NCBI RefSeq assembly: GCF_004770615.1
Contig: NZ_RQER01000004.1
Coordinates: 186,001 to 250,000 of the forward strand
Reading direction: 5' to 3'
Length of the DNA stretch: 64,000 bases
Origin: Leptospira langatensis
GTDB taxonomy: Bacteria; Spirochaetota; Leptospiria; Leptospirales; Leptospiraceae
Position numbers and translations under genes: made by a program. A model generated the notes under the pieces. It was not told the origin of the DNA and made no database searches. It worked only from the letters and a program-made list of their open reading frames with translations. Below, piece after piece: positions 19,335 to 31,661 of the stretch (position 1 is its first letter; every line of letters starts with the position of its first letter).

Positions 19335-19469
19335 GGCGGCCCCCTTCTCCTCTTGGGAGAACTTTCCATAAAGATCGGCCTGCTTGGCCTGAAAACAAGG
19401 ATTCTTTCCTTCTACCTGTTTTGATTTCTCTTGATCCCCGATCTCACCGCAGAAAGATGGTTGCGAGGC

Positions 19470-20693
19470 ATGGCAAACATAATCGTCCAAAAGTACGGCG
19501 GTACGTCCGTAGGAACTCCCGAGCGCATTCAAAACGTTGCCCGCAGGATCAAACGTTATCATGACCAAGGAAATCATGTGGTCGTCGTTGTGTCCGCAAT
19601 GGGCCATACGACCGACGAACTAGTGGATCTTGCAGACAAGATCACGAAAAATCCTCCCAAGAGAGAAATGGACATGCTTCTTTCTACCGGAGAACAGGTT
19701 TCTATTTCATTACTCGCAATGGCACTTTGGGACATCGGGGTCCCAGCCAAGTCCTTCACGGGATCCCAGGTCCGAATGATCACGGACGGGAACTTCTCCA
19801 ATGCAAAGATCCAAAGCGTGGATCGGGACAGGATCGATAGGGCCCTAAACGACAATAATGTAGTCATCGTTGCCGGCTTCCAAGGGATAGACCAGGACGA
19901 GAATATCACTACTTTGGGAAGAGGTGGTTCGGATACTTCCGCAGTAGCGTTAGCTGCCGTTCTAGGCGCAAAAGAATGCGAGATCTATACCGATGTAGAT
20001 GGCGTTTATACTGCGGACCCAAGAGTAGTTCCCCAAGCTAGCAAACATGCTCAAATCACTTATGAAGAAATGTTGGAACTCGCAAGCCTAGGCGCCGGAG
20101 TACTTCATTCAAGAAGCGTGGAATTAGGAATGAATTACGATGTGGTGATCCATGTCCGTTCCAGCTTCAACGATAATCCCGGAACATTGGTTGTGAACGA
20201 GGAAAAGATCATGGAAAAATTAAAAGTAAGCGGAGTCACCGCAAAGAACGACCAAGCTCGTATCACGATCGCGGATGTTCCGGACAAACCGGGCCTAGCT
20301 GCCGTCCTTTTCGGAGAATTAAGTTCCAAAGATATTCTTGTGGATGTGATCGTTCAATCTTCTCCTTATAATGGAAGGAACACCATCTCCTTTACCGTTC
20401 CTAAAAAAGATCTGGTCCAAGCACTTCCAATCCTGGAGTCATTCTCCCAGTCCCAAGGAGCAAAGAAGCCGGATATCAACGAAGAGATCTCCATCGTTTC
20501 TGCGGTAGGGATCGGGATGAAATCCCACGTTGGAGTTGCGGCTCAAATGTTCCAGGCTCTTGCAGAAAAGGAGATCAATATAGAGATGATCTCCACTTCC
20601 GAGATCAAGATCTCCTGTGTGATCCAAAGATCTCATGCGGAAACTGCAGTAAACCGCATCCACGAGACCTTCGGACTCTCGAAAAACGGTTGA
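19470..20693 (+). CDS. lysC: Aspartate kinase
   Basis: A 407-aa enzyme that phosphorylates aspartate, the entry step to lysine/diaminopimelate, threonine and methionine. The N-terminus [17 protein letters not shown] is the kinase signature; [34 protein letters not shown] and [14 protein letters not shown] follow. The C-terminal third carries two ACT domains ([36 protein letters not shown]) for feedback control, as in the monofunctional alpha/beta-type enzymes. ATG 19470 is chosen over an in-frame ATG at 19431 because the family begins here. Confidence 0.96.
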   Translation: MANIIVQKYGGTSVGTPERIQNVARRIKRYHDQGNHVVVVVSAMGHTTDELVDLADKITKNPPKREMDMLLSTGEQVSISLLAMALWDIGVPAKSFTGSQVRMITDGNFSNAKIQSVDRDRIDRALNDNNVVIVAGFQGIDQDENITTLGRGGSDTSAVALAAVLGAKECEIYTDVDGVYTADPRVVPQASKHAQITYEEMLELASLGAGVLHSRSVELGMNYDVVIHVRSSFNDNPGTLVVNEEKIMEKLKVSGVTAKNDQARITIADVPDKPGLAAVLFGELSSKDILVDVIVQSSPYNGRNTISFTVPKKDLVQALPILESFSQSQGAKKPDINEEISIVSAVGIGMKSHVGVAAQMFQALAEKEINIEMISTSEIKISCVIQRSHAETAVNRIHETFGLSKNG

Positions 20694-20724
20694 ACTAGGG
20701 ACCTTAGCGGGGAAGACTTTCCTT

Positions 20725-21789
20725 GTGTTCGGAATTTTCCACCGCTCGAGACCATTTGGACTTTTGTCTAGACTTCTACTGATTGCAAGCGCAGTCTTTC
20801 TAGGGATCGTTTCTGCGCCTCGCTCCGCATACTCCGCTGAAAGCATCAATCGGATCATCGCCACTGTCGGGAGCCAATCCATCAGCGAATTGGATTACGA
20901 CGACGCCCAAGAGAAATATTCAAAACTCTCACGCTTCCTAAAGAACGAAGACATGAGAAAAACACTGCGTACCCGGATCATAGACTTTCTGATCGATCGC
21001 GCGGTTGTAGACTCCATCTCGGAAGAAGAGTCCATCCAAGTAAACGAGAAGCGTTTAGATAGCGAGATCGACAAGAGAATGGAAATGATGGGCGTGAGTT
21101 CCCGCAAGCAATTCGAAAAGGCGATCGAAGGAAGTTCCGGAATGACCTATGATCTTTGGTATTCCGAGCTCCCATATCAGATCAAGAGAACCCAGCTCAT
21201 GCAGTACAAGGTTCCGAATATTCCTCCCACCGAAAAGGATATCCGAGCCTGGTACAACCAAAACAGGGACAAGGTGGGATTCGAGATCCAGTTCAGACAG
21301 ATCGTAGTGGCTCCTGCAAACGATTCCATCTCGGAAGAATCCAGAATTCATAAAGAAGCCGCGGATATTCGCAAATCAGTGCAAGCAGATCCCTCGTCTT
21401 TCAGTTTAGTGGCAGGTTCTGCCAGAAATAATGATCCTACATTGAGAGCCAGAAAGGGGCTCGTAGATTGGGTTTCTTCCTTCGAATTATTCAAGACCAG
21501 TCGATCCGTGGCCGCCGCCGCCTCTGCCGTTCAAGTAGGCGGGATCTCGGACGTATTCCGGGATGAAAGAAAGAGATACTGTATCATAAAAGTAGAAGGC
21601 AAAAGGCCAACCCCCATAGACAACGTAAGACAGGGGATCGGCAACCTTCTCATGAGAGAAAAAGAAGAAGATAATTTCCATAAATGGGTGAAAGACCAAA
21701 GATCTCATGTTCCGATCCAGATTTTTGACGATGCTTATAAAAAGGAAAATAAGATCCCGGAATACCACGAGACCTTTATCCTAGATTAA
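20725..21789 (+). CDS. SurA-like periplasmic peptidyl-prolyl isomerase/chaperone
   Basis: A 354-aa exported protein with a signal peptide (hydrophobic [14 protein letters not shown], cleavage near SAYSAES). The N-terminal SurA chaperone helix region ([21 protein letters not shown]) is followed by a parvulin-like PPIase domain from about residue 190 ([10 protein letters not shown]...[20 protein letters not shown]...[23 protein letters not shown]) and a C-terminal helix. It looks like the Leptospira protein LIC12922, described in the literature as SurA/PrsA-like; that match is from memory. The start is GTG 20725. Likely role: folding of outer-membrane proteins. Confidence 0.85.
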   Translation: MFGIFHRSRPFGLLSRLLLIASAVFLGIVSAPRSAYSAESINRIIATVGSQSISELDYDDAQEKYSKLSRFLKNEDMRKTLRTRIIDFLIDRAVVDSISEEESIQVNEKRLDSEIDKRMEMMGVSSRKQFEKAIEGSSGMTYDLWYSELPYQIKRTQLMQYKVPNIPPTEKDIRAWYNQNRDKVGFEIQFRQIVVAPANDSISEESRIHKEAADIRKSVQADPSSFSLVAGSARNNDPTLRARKGLVDWVSSFELFKTSRSVAAAASAVQVGGISDVFRDERKRYCIIKVEGKRPTPIDNVRQGIGNLLMREKEEDNFHKWVKDQRSHVPIQIFDDAYKKENKIPEYHETFILD

Positions 21790-21818
21790 GCCCTTCCTAA
21801 GAAAGTGAAATCCTCATA

Positions 21819-23381
21819 ATGAAATTCCCTCCCCAAGCAGTCGTTTTCTATCTGAAAGAAAATCAAGTATCGGAGACTGGGTTCCTAACTCATCAAGAAT
21901 TCTTAATATACTTTGCGAATACTCTTAGAAAACTATCGGGAGTAATCAAGGGCATTCCTGTTTATTCCAATCTTTGGCTTGGTTCAAAAGAAGAAGGAGA
22001 AAAGATCTCCCGAGAAGAAGGCTACACTTCGCTTAAGATCCTAAAGGCAAGCTCCGAGCCGGATCTTTTCTCAAAGATTGCAGAAGAATTGCCGGCCTCT
22101 AGAACAGGAGATGCGGAATGGGATGAGACCAGTTTTCTGGTTTTTGACGGATTGGCTCCGCTTTTGGATCCTTCCCTTACCGCAGAACTAGTTCGTCGTC
22201 ATGATAAATATTTAGCTCAGTATTCTTATTCCGAGAATCTTCCTCCGGGTATCGTGCCCAGAATTCTATCCAGAGAGTTTGTAAGGAGTCTTCCTCAGAA
22301 CTACGAGGGAGGGACACAGGAATTCTTGGCCAAGAATATCAATCATTATGATACCGAGATCTTTTATTCTTCTCCGGATCTAAGACAATGGAGATTGGAT
22401 TTTTCCTTATCCGATCTTCGTTCTAAGAGATTCGTTTCTTCCTTCTTACAGGAAAAACAGGATTGGAAGTACGAGGAATTCCAATCCTTCCTGGTATCTC
22501 ATCCGGAAGTATTTCGATCCGCGCCCAGCTATTATGAAATAGAACTGCACCGAGGCTGCGAATACCAATGCGTGTTCTGCCCGAGACAAAACTTAAAACC
22601 GGAAGAAGACAATCAGTCTTTAGATCCCGAGATCTTAGATTCCATTCTTTCACAAGCGGAGAAGGAGTTTGGATCCTCCTACAGTGTTTGCTTCGGAGGA
22701 TTGGGAGAACCTACTCTTCATCCAAAGTTTGCCGAAATATTGCAGAGAACGATCTCTTCTCCCCATCTGAAAGAACTGTTTATCGAATCCGCACTCTATG
22801 GGAACCTGGACGGTTTAAAAAAAGGGATCCTTTCTATCTCGGAAGAAGATCGCAAGAAGATCAGCTTGGTTGTGAACCTGACTACAAGAGACAAACGGAA
22901 TTACGCAAAACTCTACGGAAAAGACAACTTAGAAGAAGTCCTGAAAAACCTGGAAGCAATCTCTCAAATCCTGCCTAAGTCCTCCATTTATCTGCAATTC
23001 CTGAAGATCCAAGAAGTGGATCCGGAACTGGATTCCTGGTATGAGGAAACCCAAAAAGCAGGATATGAAATTATATTACAAAAATATAATTCCTACTCCG
23101 GCAAATTGGCCCAACGAAGGGCCTCAGACCTCACACCTTTAGGTCGGGACTTTTGCTGGCATATTGCCAGAGACATGTATATAAACGCAAACGGAGAAGT
23201 TTCCATATGCAAACAAACTCCTGCTTCCTCTCCGAATAGCTTAGGAAACCTAAGGTCCGAGTCCTTGGTTGCCATATGGAAAAAAGGAAATCCTCTCTTC
23301 TCCTTATCCGCCGAAGGAAAACACGGAGAGATCCCCGCACCCTGCCTTTCCTGCGATGAGTGGTATACATTCAACGCATAG
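21819..23381 (+). CDS. Radical SAM protein with nucleotidyltransferase-like N-terminus and SPASM domain (spiro-SPASM type)
   Basis: A 520-aa protein in three parts. Residues 1-235 look like a degenerate sugar nucleotidyltransferase (FLVFDGLAPLLDPSLTAELV, PPGIVPRIL). The radical SAM core has C247-x3-C251-x2-C254 (HRGCEYQCVFCPRQ) and CFGGLGEPTLHP. The C-terminal SPASM-like region has cysteines in DFCWHIARDMYINANGE, VSICKQTP and APCLSCDEWY for auxiliary clusters. It matches what I recall as the spirochaete-restricted spiro-SPASM family, whose reaction is not known. The next gene overlaps its end by 26 bp, so they work as a pair. Expected chemistry: SAM-dependent radical modification of a sugar or peptide. 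Confidence 0.87.
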   Translation: MKFPPQAVVFYLKENQVSETGFLTHQEFLIYFANTLRKLSGVIKGIPVYSNLWLGSKEEGEKISREEGYTSLKILKASSEPDLFSKIAEELPASRTGDAEWDETSFLVFDGLAPLLDPSLTAELVRRHDKYLAQYSYSENLPPGIVPRILSREFVRSLPQNYEGGTQEFLAKNINHYDTEIFYSSPDLRQWRLDFSLSDLRSKRFVSSFLQEKQDWKYEEFQSFLVSHPEVFRSAPSYYEIELHRGCEYQCVFCPRQNLKPEEDNQSLDPEILDSILSQAEKEFGSSYSVCFGGLGEPTLHPKFAEILQRTISSPHLKELFIESALYGNLDGLKKGILSISEEDRKKISLVVNLTTRDKRNYAKLYGKDNLEEVLKNLEAISQILPKSSIYLQFLKIQEVDPELDSWYEETQKAGYEIILQKYNSYSGKLAQRRASDLTPLGRDFCWHIARDMYINANGEVSICKQTPASSPNSLGNLRSESLVAIWKKGNPLFSLSAEGKHGEIPAPCLSCDEWYTFNA

Positions 23382-25131
23382 GCAAAAGATCCGTTCCTTA
23401 TTTGCATTCGTGCAAGCAAGGACTGGTTCTACACGTTTTCCGAAGAAAGTAATCACAGAGCTTCCTCCTAGATCCGGATATACAATTCTAGATCATATCC
23501 ATTTTAGAATGCAGAAGATACTACCCGCTTCCAGGATCGTTTATCTGATCCCGGAAGGGGACCAAGAATTAGAGGACTATCTTTCTCACAAGGGAATGCT
23601 CTCTTTTGCGGGTCCTTTAGAAGACGTACGACAAAGATATATCTTAGCCGCAGAGAAATTCGGAGCGGACGCCATTCTTCGTTTAACGGGAGACAATCCG
23701 TTTTACGATACGACACACCTGGATCTTCTGCTTCAATCCTTCATACAAGAAGAAGCCGACCTTGCCTATTTCAAGGGACTTCCCCTCGGAATGGGCGGAG
23801 AAGTATTTCGGACTTCTTCTCTTTTGGATCTTTCGGATCTCCAACAAGTAGAAAGGCACAAAGAACATGTAAGCCTTCATATAAAAGAAAATCCGAATAT
23901 ATATAAGATCGTAGCGATCGACAGTCTGCTCACAAAAGAAGAATCTTCCCGAGTCGTAAACTTCAGACTGACTGTCGATACTCCTCAAGATTTCGACACG
24001 ATCTCGGATTTGCTAATGGAAAGATTCTTTAGATCTACCTCGGATCCGATCTTTCATGCCTCTTCCGAGTCTGCTTCAGATTCGCTTTCTCATACCTCTT
24101 CTGAGTCTGCTTCGGATTCACTTTCCCATACCTCTGCTGAGTCCGTTGTAGATCTACCTTCTCCATCTATTTTTCGACATGCTTTTGAGCACGCTTCCGG
24201 TCCTTCGGCCCAGAAATTCTTTGCCTCCGTTTCCGAACTTGGGGCAAAAGAATTCTTAGAATGGGAGAAGGTCTCTCCTTCTCTATTCCAGAAGAACCTG
24301 GATGTTCCTCAAGTGAGGTTTCCTCTGCCTCCTCCCAGTACTTTCTCCAAAGGGAAGATCGGAGTGCTGGTTGCTCCCGCAAAAGAATTCGGTTCCGGTC
24401 ATTTTTCTAGGACTTCTATTTTATACTCCTTACTTCCGTATAGGAATTGGGAAGCAGAATGGATCTCTGCATTTCCGAAAGACGGAGAATACGATATTCT
24501 TATACTAGATTATCGTGATATAGATCTGCCCCAAACCTACCAAAAGACCAAGGTGCTGCTTTTAGATCATTTCGGAGAAGATAAGAAGAAATACGATTTT
24601 TGGGACCTTCTTCCTCATCCTAAAAACGATGAGCAATTCGATTGGGAACAAATACTGATCCCACCCAATCTACTCTACTCTGCTACAAGAGAAGAAAAAG
24701 ATCCCGCAAAAGAATATGGAATTTTTTGTTATGCAGGGAACCTAGGAGAAGAAGAGTCCAAGAACCTGGACCGATTCCTGAGCTCCTATCCTTCTTCTAA
24801 AAAAAGGATCCGGATCGGAGGGAGTACTCCTATGGAAAAAGGGATCGAATACTTTCCTAGACTGTCGAGGATTAGATACTTGCAAATGCTTAGATCCGCC
24901 GAGACCTTCCTAGGATATTTCGGCCAGAGTCTATTCGAGGCATTGTATCTAAGAATACCTTCCGCTAGCTTCTCCATTTCTCCCATACATAGGGAACTCT
25001 CCTCTATTTTAGAAAAATATGATATTCCATTCACCGACCTGAGCCGGCAGACTAGTTTTTCTTTGGGAACAAGAAAGGTGGGAGAGAACGGATACAAGCT
25101 GCTTCTGGATAAAATAGATTCCCTTCTCTAA
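23356..25131 (+). CDS. Fusion of SpsF-like cytidylyltransferase and PseG-like glycosyltransferase/hydrolase
   Basis: A 591-aa protein. Residues 13-230 are a cytidylyltransferase domain of the SpsF/NeuA/KdsB type (FVQARTGSTRFPKKV, LRLTGDNPFYD). Residues 234-269 are a Ser-rich linker made of a 12-residue repeat. From about 333 a GT-B-like domain begins with IGVLVAPAKEFGSGHFSR, like the GxGHxxR of PseG (UDP-sugar hydrolase in pseudaminic acid synthesis), and continues to IRIGGSTP and GYFGQSLFEALYLRIPS. The ATG at 23356 overlaps the radical SAM gene; an earlier in-frame ATG at 23269 lies deep inside it. Likely role: making or activating a nonulosonic-acid-like sugar; the exact product is unknown. 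Confidence 0.78.
   Translation: MSGIHSTHRQKIRSLFAFVQARTGSTRFPKKVITELPPRSGYTILDHIHFRMQKILPASRIVYLIPEGDQELEDYLSHKGMLSFAGPLEDVRQRYILAAEKFGADAILRLTGDNPFYDTTHLDLLLQSFIQEEADLAYFKGLPLGMGGEVFRTSSLLDLSDLQQVERHKEHVSLHIKENPNIYKIVAIDSLLTKEESSRVVNFRLTVDTPQDFDTISDLLMERFFRSTSDPIFHASSESASDSLSHTSSESASDSLSHTSAESVVDLPSPSIFRHAFEHASGPSAQKFFASVSELGAKEFLEWEKVSPSLFQKNLDVPQVRFPLPPPSTFSKGKIGVLVAPAKEFGSGHFSRTSILYSLLPYRNWEAEWISAFPKDGEYDILILDYRDIDLPQTYQKTKVLLLDHFGEDKKKYDFWDLLPHPKNDEQFDWEQILIPPNLLYSATREEKDPAKEYGIFCYAGNLGEEESKNLDRFLSSYPSSKKRIRIGGSTPMEKGIEYFPRLSRIRYLQMLRSAETFLGYFGQSLFEALYLRIPSASFSISPIHRELSSILEKYDIPFTDLSRQTSFSLGTRKVGENGYKLLLDKIDSLL
24055..24162 (+). repeat. 36-bp tandem repeat in the linker of the fusion gene
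   Basis: Three 36-bp units start at 24055, 24091 and 24127. Units 1 and 2 encode HASSESASDSLS and HTSSESASDSLS with a few mostly silent changes; unit 3 has diverged (HTSAESVVDLPS). The repeat keeps the frame and forms a flexible acidic/serine linker between the two domains. Confidence 0.85.
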
Positions 25132-25283
25132 AAGCATTTTCCCTAGGTCGATCGCATAACAAACCGAAAAGAAGCAATTGCGTATCAAAGAAAGACTAAC
25201 GTTCCAGAGCCTGGTCCCCGTTTTTCGGAAATGCTGCAAAACCTGTCCATTCGTCGCGACCAGGATCCAAATTCGGCTCTCGA

Positions 25284-25294
25284 CCGACCGTCGG
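25284..25294. promoter_or_regulatory. TetR operator-like dyad, distal copy
   Basis: CCGACCGTCGG is a dyad with 5-bp arms around a central base. The identical 11-mer recurs in the proximal site at 25427-25437. Two copies 143 bp apart upstream of a TetR gene suggest autoregulation. Confidence 0.55.
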
Positions 25295-25377
25295 ATTTTC
25301 CGCCAGAAAGTCAGGAAACATTTTTCATTTTATTTGTTTCCTTTGTTGATTTTTTTTCCGTTTGTTTTGAAATTAGT

Positions 25378-25406
25378 TTGACCGAGACTCAATCGGCGTG
25401 AACATA
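25378..25406 (+). promoter_or_regulatory. Candidate sigma-70 promoter of the TetR gene
   Basis: TTGACC (25378-25383) is followed after exactly 17 nt by AACATA (25401-25406). The -35 is good and the -10 is weak. A CCGAC...GGTC half-dyad and the full operator lie just downstream, where a bound repressor would block transcription. Confidence 0.4.
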
Positions 25407-25425
25407 AAACCGACTATTGGTCTAT

Positions 25426-25438
25426 ACCGACCGTCGGT
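25426..25438. promoter_or_regulatory. TetR operator-like dyad, proximal copy
   Basis: ACCGACCGTCGGT is a 13-bp dyad ending 5 nt before the AGGAGG ribosome site (starts 25444) of the TetR gene. Its position at the start of the transcript is what an autorepressor would use. Confidence 0.6.
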
Positions 25439-25456
25439 TTAAGCAGGAGGAATCTA

Positions 25457-26194
25457 ATGATCCCAGCGAAAATCTCAACAAAAGAAAGAATTCTAAACGA
25501 ATCCAGAAGGCTATTCTTCGAAAAGGGGTACGAAACTACCTCAATCCAAGACATCTTATCTGCTTTGGACATAGCCAAAGGAACGTTTTATCACCATTTT
25601 CAATCCAAAGAAGAACTATTAGAGGAAATCGCAGTTCAATTCGCGAAAGAAGCTCACGCCGCAATGCTCAATGAGATCGGAGACCTCGGAAACGAAGGCA
25701 CCGGTTTAGAGAAGATCCGCAAGGCCATGATCGTGGCTCACAATTGGAAGAAGGGAAAATCCGATGAGATCCGATTCCTATTGGAATCCCTCTTCTCCGC
25801 AAGCAATCTGCAGCTGAGAGACAAGATCCGTCGCAAATCGGTCGGTCTGAGCTTTCCTCTATTCGCTTCTTTGATCGTAGAAGGACAAAAAGACGGTTCT
25901 CTTAAAAGCATTTTGAGAGCGGACCATTTGACTTCTATCATCTTCGATCTAAGCGACGCATTGGGCGAGAAAGTTGCCTTTCATCTCTTAGGCAGAAGCA
26001 AGGATTCCGAAGGAGAGATCTACGAGCTCATGGTTTCTTATCATAGAACGATCGAAGATCTATTGGGAAGCCCTGCAGGCGGATTGGATTACTTCAGCAG
26101 AGAAGAATGGAGCGAACTTGCCCGCCTATTCAAAGGCGAGAAGGCAGCTTCTACCATCGAAGAACCTCTGCAATTGGTTGCGAACGCAGGTTAA
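25457..26194 (+). CDS. TetR/AcrR family transcriptional regulator
   Basis: A 245-aa regulator. The N-terminal helix-turn-helix domain reads ERILNESRRLFFEKGYETTSIQDILSALDIAKGTFYHHFQSKEELL, typical for TetR. The rest is a ligand-binding helical domain, longer than average (most are about 200 aa), with an extra C-terminal stretch. AGGAGG precedes the ATG by 7 nt. Two dyads with CCGACCGTCGG lie upstream and are probably its own operators. The regulated genes beyond itself are not evident; the small DUF1801 gene follows on the same strand 32 nt later. Confidence 0.92.
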   Translation: MIPAKISTKERILNESRRLFFEKGYETTSIQDILSALDIAKGTFYHHFQSKEELLEEIAVQFAKEAHAAMLNEIGDLGNEGTGLEKIRKAMIVAHNWKKGKSDEIRFLLESLFSASNLQLRDKIRRKSVGLSFPLFASLIVEGQKDGSLKSILRADHLTSIIFDLSDALGEKVAFHLLGRSKDSEGEIYELMVSYHRTIEDLLGSPAGGLDYFSREEWSELARLFKGEKAASTIEEPLQLVANAG

Positions 26195-26226
26195 CGTAAA
26201 GGGCCCTGCCCTAAGGTAAAAACTCT

Positions 26227-26625
26227 ATGCTACTTTATGCTTTGGTCCCCACATTGCCGAGATTGGAATGCGAATCCGATCCGGATGTGGAGAACTATAT
26301 AAACCAAGCTCCTATCTCTAGAAGAGAGAATATCCGGGGTTTAGTTGAATCTCTTAAGGACGAATTCCCGGACTTGAGAGAAGGTTTGAAATATGGAATG
26401 CCTACTTTCGAAAGGAATGGGCGATGGATCGCATTCTCTAATCATAGGAATCATCTGTCCGTCTATTTCTGCGAAGAGTCCTTTGTGAGGGCCTTTCGAT
26501 CCAAGTTCCCGGAGGCAGAAACAGGTAAGAACTGCATCTTCCTCAGAGACAAAGAGAAATTTCCGACCGCTTATCTAAGGACCTTATTAAAGAAGACATT
26601 ACAGCAAAGAGCAAAGGCCCGATAA
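26227..26625 (+). CDS. DUF1801 (YdhG-like) protein
   Basis: A 132-aa small cytoplasmic protein. The pattern DVENYINQAPISRRENIRGLVESLKDEFPDLREGLKYGMPTFERNGRWIAFSNHRNHLSVYFC matches the DUF1801/YdhG fold, where a helix with the ExxKYGxPxF motif precedes a beta sheet. The function of the family is unknown. It follows the TetR gene closely and ends at a strong terminator, so both may be one unit. Confidence 0.75.
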   Translation: MLLYALVPTLPRLECESDPDVENYINQAPISRRENIRGLVESLKDEFPDLREGLKYGMPTFERNGRWIAFSNHRNHLSVYFCEESFVRAFRSKFPEAETGKNCIFLRDKEKFPTAYLRTLLKKTLQQRAKAR

Positions 26626-26656
26626 GCCTTTCTCCTTCTTATGACTCGTATTGGGG

Positions 26657-26683
26657 AAGGCCGTATCATACGGCCTTTTTTGT
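26657..26683 (+). terminator. Intrinsic terminator
   Basis: AAGGCCGTA-TCA-TACGGCCTT is a perfect 9-bp stem with a 3-nt loop, followed by TTTTGTTTT. It is placed about 30 nt after the DUF1801 stop. Confidence 0.85.
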
Positions 26684-26768
26684 TTTATTCCTTCAGATCC
26701 GCCCGAATACCGAGATCAGTACGACTTGACCTCTTCCTTTCTCGGAAAATTCTATCCGAACGAAGGCC

Positions 26769-29417
<2,649 letters not shown>

Positions 29418-29431
29418 ACAAAAGTAATATT

Positions 29432-30703
29432 ATGTCTAAGATCCTTTTAATCGGCTCCGGGGGAAGGGAGAGTGCGATCGCATTTAAACTTCGCCAATCT
29501 CCCAAATTGACCGCTTTACATGTATTTCCCGGGAACGGAGGATTTCCGGATCCGGAGATCCTTCCTGCTAATTCTTTCGATCTGAAGGATAAGTCCTCGG
29601 TCCAGAACTTCATCAAAAAAAATGAATACGATCTAGTAGTCGTCGGCCCGGAAGATCCGCTTGTAGACGGGATAAGCGACTGGTTGGCGGAGATCGGAGT
29701 ACCCGTATTCGGTCCTTCCGGCTATTGCGCTCAGATCGAAGGCTCCAAAGAATTTGCAAAATCCTTAATGTTAGAAGCGGGAGTACCGACCGCAAAGTAC
29801 GCATCCTTTACCGATTACGATTCTTCTCTTGCCTACGTAAGAAAAGAAGGAGCACCCATCGTAGTCAAGGCGGACGGACTCGCAGCAGGCAAAGGAGTTA
29901 CCGTCTGCACGGAACTTTCTCAAGCAGAACAGGCATTAAAGGAGATCTTCTTAGATCATAAATTCGGCAAGAGCGGATCCAGAGCAGTCATCGAAGAATT
30001 CATGGAAGGACAAGAGGCTTCTATCTTCGCGATCAGCGATGGAGAGACTTATTTCACTCTTCCCGCAGCACAAGACCATAAAAGAGCGTATGACGGGGAC
30101 CAAGGGCCGAACACAGGCGGCATGGGAGCCTACTGCCCGGCGCCCATCGCTAGTGAAGAAGTATTACAAAAAGTGAATACTCTGGTCTTTCAGCCTATGT
30201 TCGAGGCATTTCGCAAGAAAGGCCACCCTTACAAGGGTCTTCTATATGCAGGATTAATGATCGATACGAAAGGCGAACCCAAGGTAGTGGAGTTCAATTG
30301 CAGGTTCGGTGATCCGGAAACCCAATGCGTACTACCAATGTTAGAGGGAGATCTGATAGAGATCTTTATGGCGTCTGCCAAAGGGGCATTGAAAGGAGTA
30401 AAAACAGGTTTGCGCTCCGGAGCTTCCACCGTAGTAGTTTTGGCCGCGGAAGGTTACCCCGATTCTTACGCAAAGAATATTCCCTTGGATCTTCCTAAAT
30501 CCGAAAATAAAGATCTAGTAGTTTTTCATGCAGGCACTTCAAAAAAGGATGGAAACTTGGTATCTACGGGTGGCAGAATTCTAGGAATCTCTTCTTACGG
30601 TAAGGACTTACAGGATTCTGTGGATAAAGCATATGCTTATCTCAACAGTTTCCGGATCTCTAAGACCTTCTTCCGTAAGGACATTGCAAAAAAAGCCCTG
30701 TAG
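29432..30703 (+). CDS. purD: Phosphoribosylamine--glycine ligase
   Basis: A 423-aa ATP-grasp enzyme making glycinamide ribonucleotide in purine synthesis. The N-terminus [19 protein letters not shown], the [17 protein letters not shown] region, [14 protein letters not shown] and the signature [17 protein letters not shown] are all present, together with [14 protein letters not shown] metal-binding residues. The ATG is 14 nt past the valS stop and the next gene begins 2 nt after its own stop, so these are translated from one message. Confidence 0.96.
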   Translation: MSKILLIGSGGRESAIAFKLRQSPKLTALHVFPGNGGFPDPEILPANSFDLKDKSSVQNFIKKNEYDLVVVGPEDPLVDGISDWLAEIGVPVFGPSGYCAQIEGSKEFAKSLMLEAGVPTAKYASFTDYDSSLAYVRKEGAPIVVKADGLAAGKGVTVCTELSQAEQALKEIFLDHKFGKSGSRAVIEEFMEGQEASIFAISDGETYFTLPAAQDHKRAYDGDQGPNTGGMGAYCPAPIASEEVLQKVNTLVFQPMFEAFRKKGHPYKGLLYAGLMIDTKGEPKVVEFNCRFGDPETQCVLPMLEGDLIEIFMASAKGALKGVKTGLRSGASTVVVLAAEGYPDSYAKNIPLDLPKSENKDLVVFHAGTSKKDGNLVSTGGRILGISSYGKDLQDSVDKAYAYLNSFRISKTFFRKDIAKKAL

Positions 30704-30705
30704 TC

Positions 30706-31551
30706 ATGCCCTTTTTAGTTTCCGGAAATATTGATTTAGTAGATCGACCTAGTCTTCGCAAGTTGGAGAAACATCTAGGCATCATCTTATCTTCTCATCA
30801 ATATCCTTTAGAACAGTACAATTTAATTCGCAATTCCTTAAAGCAGAGATTGGATTCGGATACGTTAGTCCGAGCAATGACCAGAAAAGAACTATTATCT
30901 TTTATTTATATTCTTACTCAATTCGGAGATGTGGTCCAAGGAGAGACTCCGCAAGAGTATCTGGATGTGGAAAACGTTCCTGTCATCATCGAATGGCAAA
31001 AGGGTCACTTCATGATACCTTACGAAGTATTGGATTATCTGGCTCAATCCAGAGTGTTCAGGAACCAAAACTACCTATTTGCATTGATCCCCGCACTTCC
31101 CAGTAAAGAGAAAAAGGCTTGGTTGGAATGGATCGGAGCAGGTTACGGAAGGACCTTCCCGAGAGAGATCAATCACGAGTTATACTACCAGTGCAGACAT
31201 CTGCAGAAACCCTTCCAAGGCAAGAGCTTAGTCCAAGAGGAATCCATTCGATTGGAACAACTCTGGGCCCCTGGCAAGCATGAGACCGTAGACTGGTTCT
31301 ATAAAGGGATCCTTCCCTTCTATTCCTGCATGAAGGAACTCCAACGCGTGGAAAGGGATCCCTTCCTTCTGCATGTTTTGGATCTGATCCGTTCGGGAAA
31401 ACTTGTCCTAAAACGACTCCCGGAAGAATTTGGTAAAAAGGAAGATTACCAGCTCGTATCGACTGTCGAAGGAAACACTCCTCAACTCAGGGATACGATT
31501 TTCAGCTGGGAAGAAGCAAGAGAACAGAGCGAAGACTTTCTCTTTCGATAA
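30706..31551 (+). CDS. Conserved-looking protein of unknown function
   Basis: A 281-aa protein that I do not recognise. It has no signal peptide or membrane segment. The sequence is rich in aromatic residues and Leu, with a possible helical N-terminal half ([34 protein letters not shown]) and conserved-looking motifs [14 protein letters not shown] and [15 protein letters not shown]. The ATG is 2 nt after the purD stop, so expression is coupled to purD. Codon use resembles its neighbours, which supports a real gene. Confidence 0.8.
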   Translation: MPFLVSGNIDLVDRPSLRKLEKHLGIILSSHQYPLEQYNLIRNSLKQRLDSDTLVRAMTRKELLSFIYILTQFGDVVQGETPQEYLDVENVPVIIEWQKGHFMIPYEVLDYLAQSRVFRNQNYLFALIPALPSKEKKAWLEWIGAGYGRTFPREINHELYYQCRHLQKPFQGKSLVQEESIRLEQLWAPGKHETVDWFYKGILPFYSCMKELQRVERDPFLLHVLDLIRSGKLVLKRLPEEFGKKEDYQLVSTVEGNTPQLRDTIFSWEEAREQSEDFLFR

Positions 31552-31661
31552 AGATCTTCCCTTACAAACTTAATACGCGCCGCATTTACCTCCGTTAGAT
31601 CGCGACCCGACTCGGCGCATTCCGAATTTAGTAACAAAAGGATTTTATAATATATCCAGCT

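Larger units (their letters stand above)
25132..25456. other. Intergenic control region of the TetR gene
   Basis: No gene is seen in these 325 bp. The left part is of mixed composition and the stretch 25320-25375 is T-rich. It holds two copies of the CCGACCGTCGG dyad and a promoter-like TTGACC/AACATA pair, all described separately. Confidence 0.6.

Noticed and set aside
19335..19607. N-terminal extension of the symporter to an ATG at 19607
   Set aside because: It would run 138 bp antisense into lysC and has no membrane or domain character.
24055..24162. Tandem repeats as a CRISPR array
   Set aside because: Units are contiguous, in frame and coding; there are no spacers.
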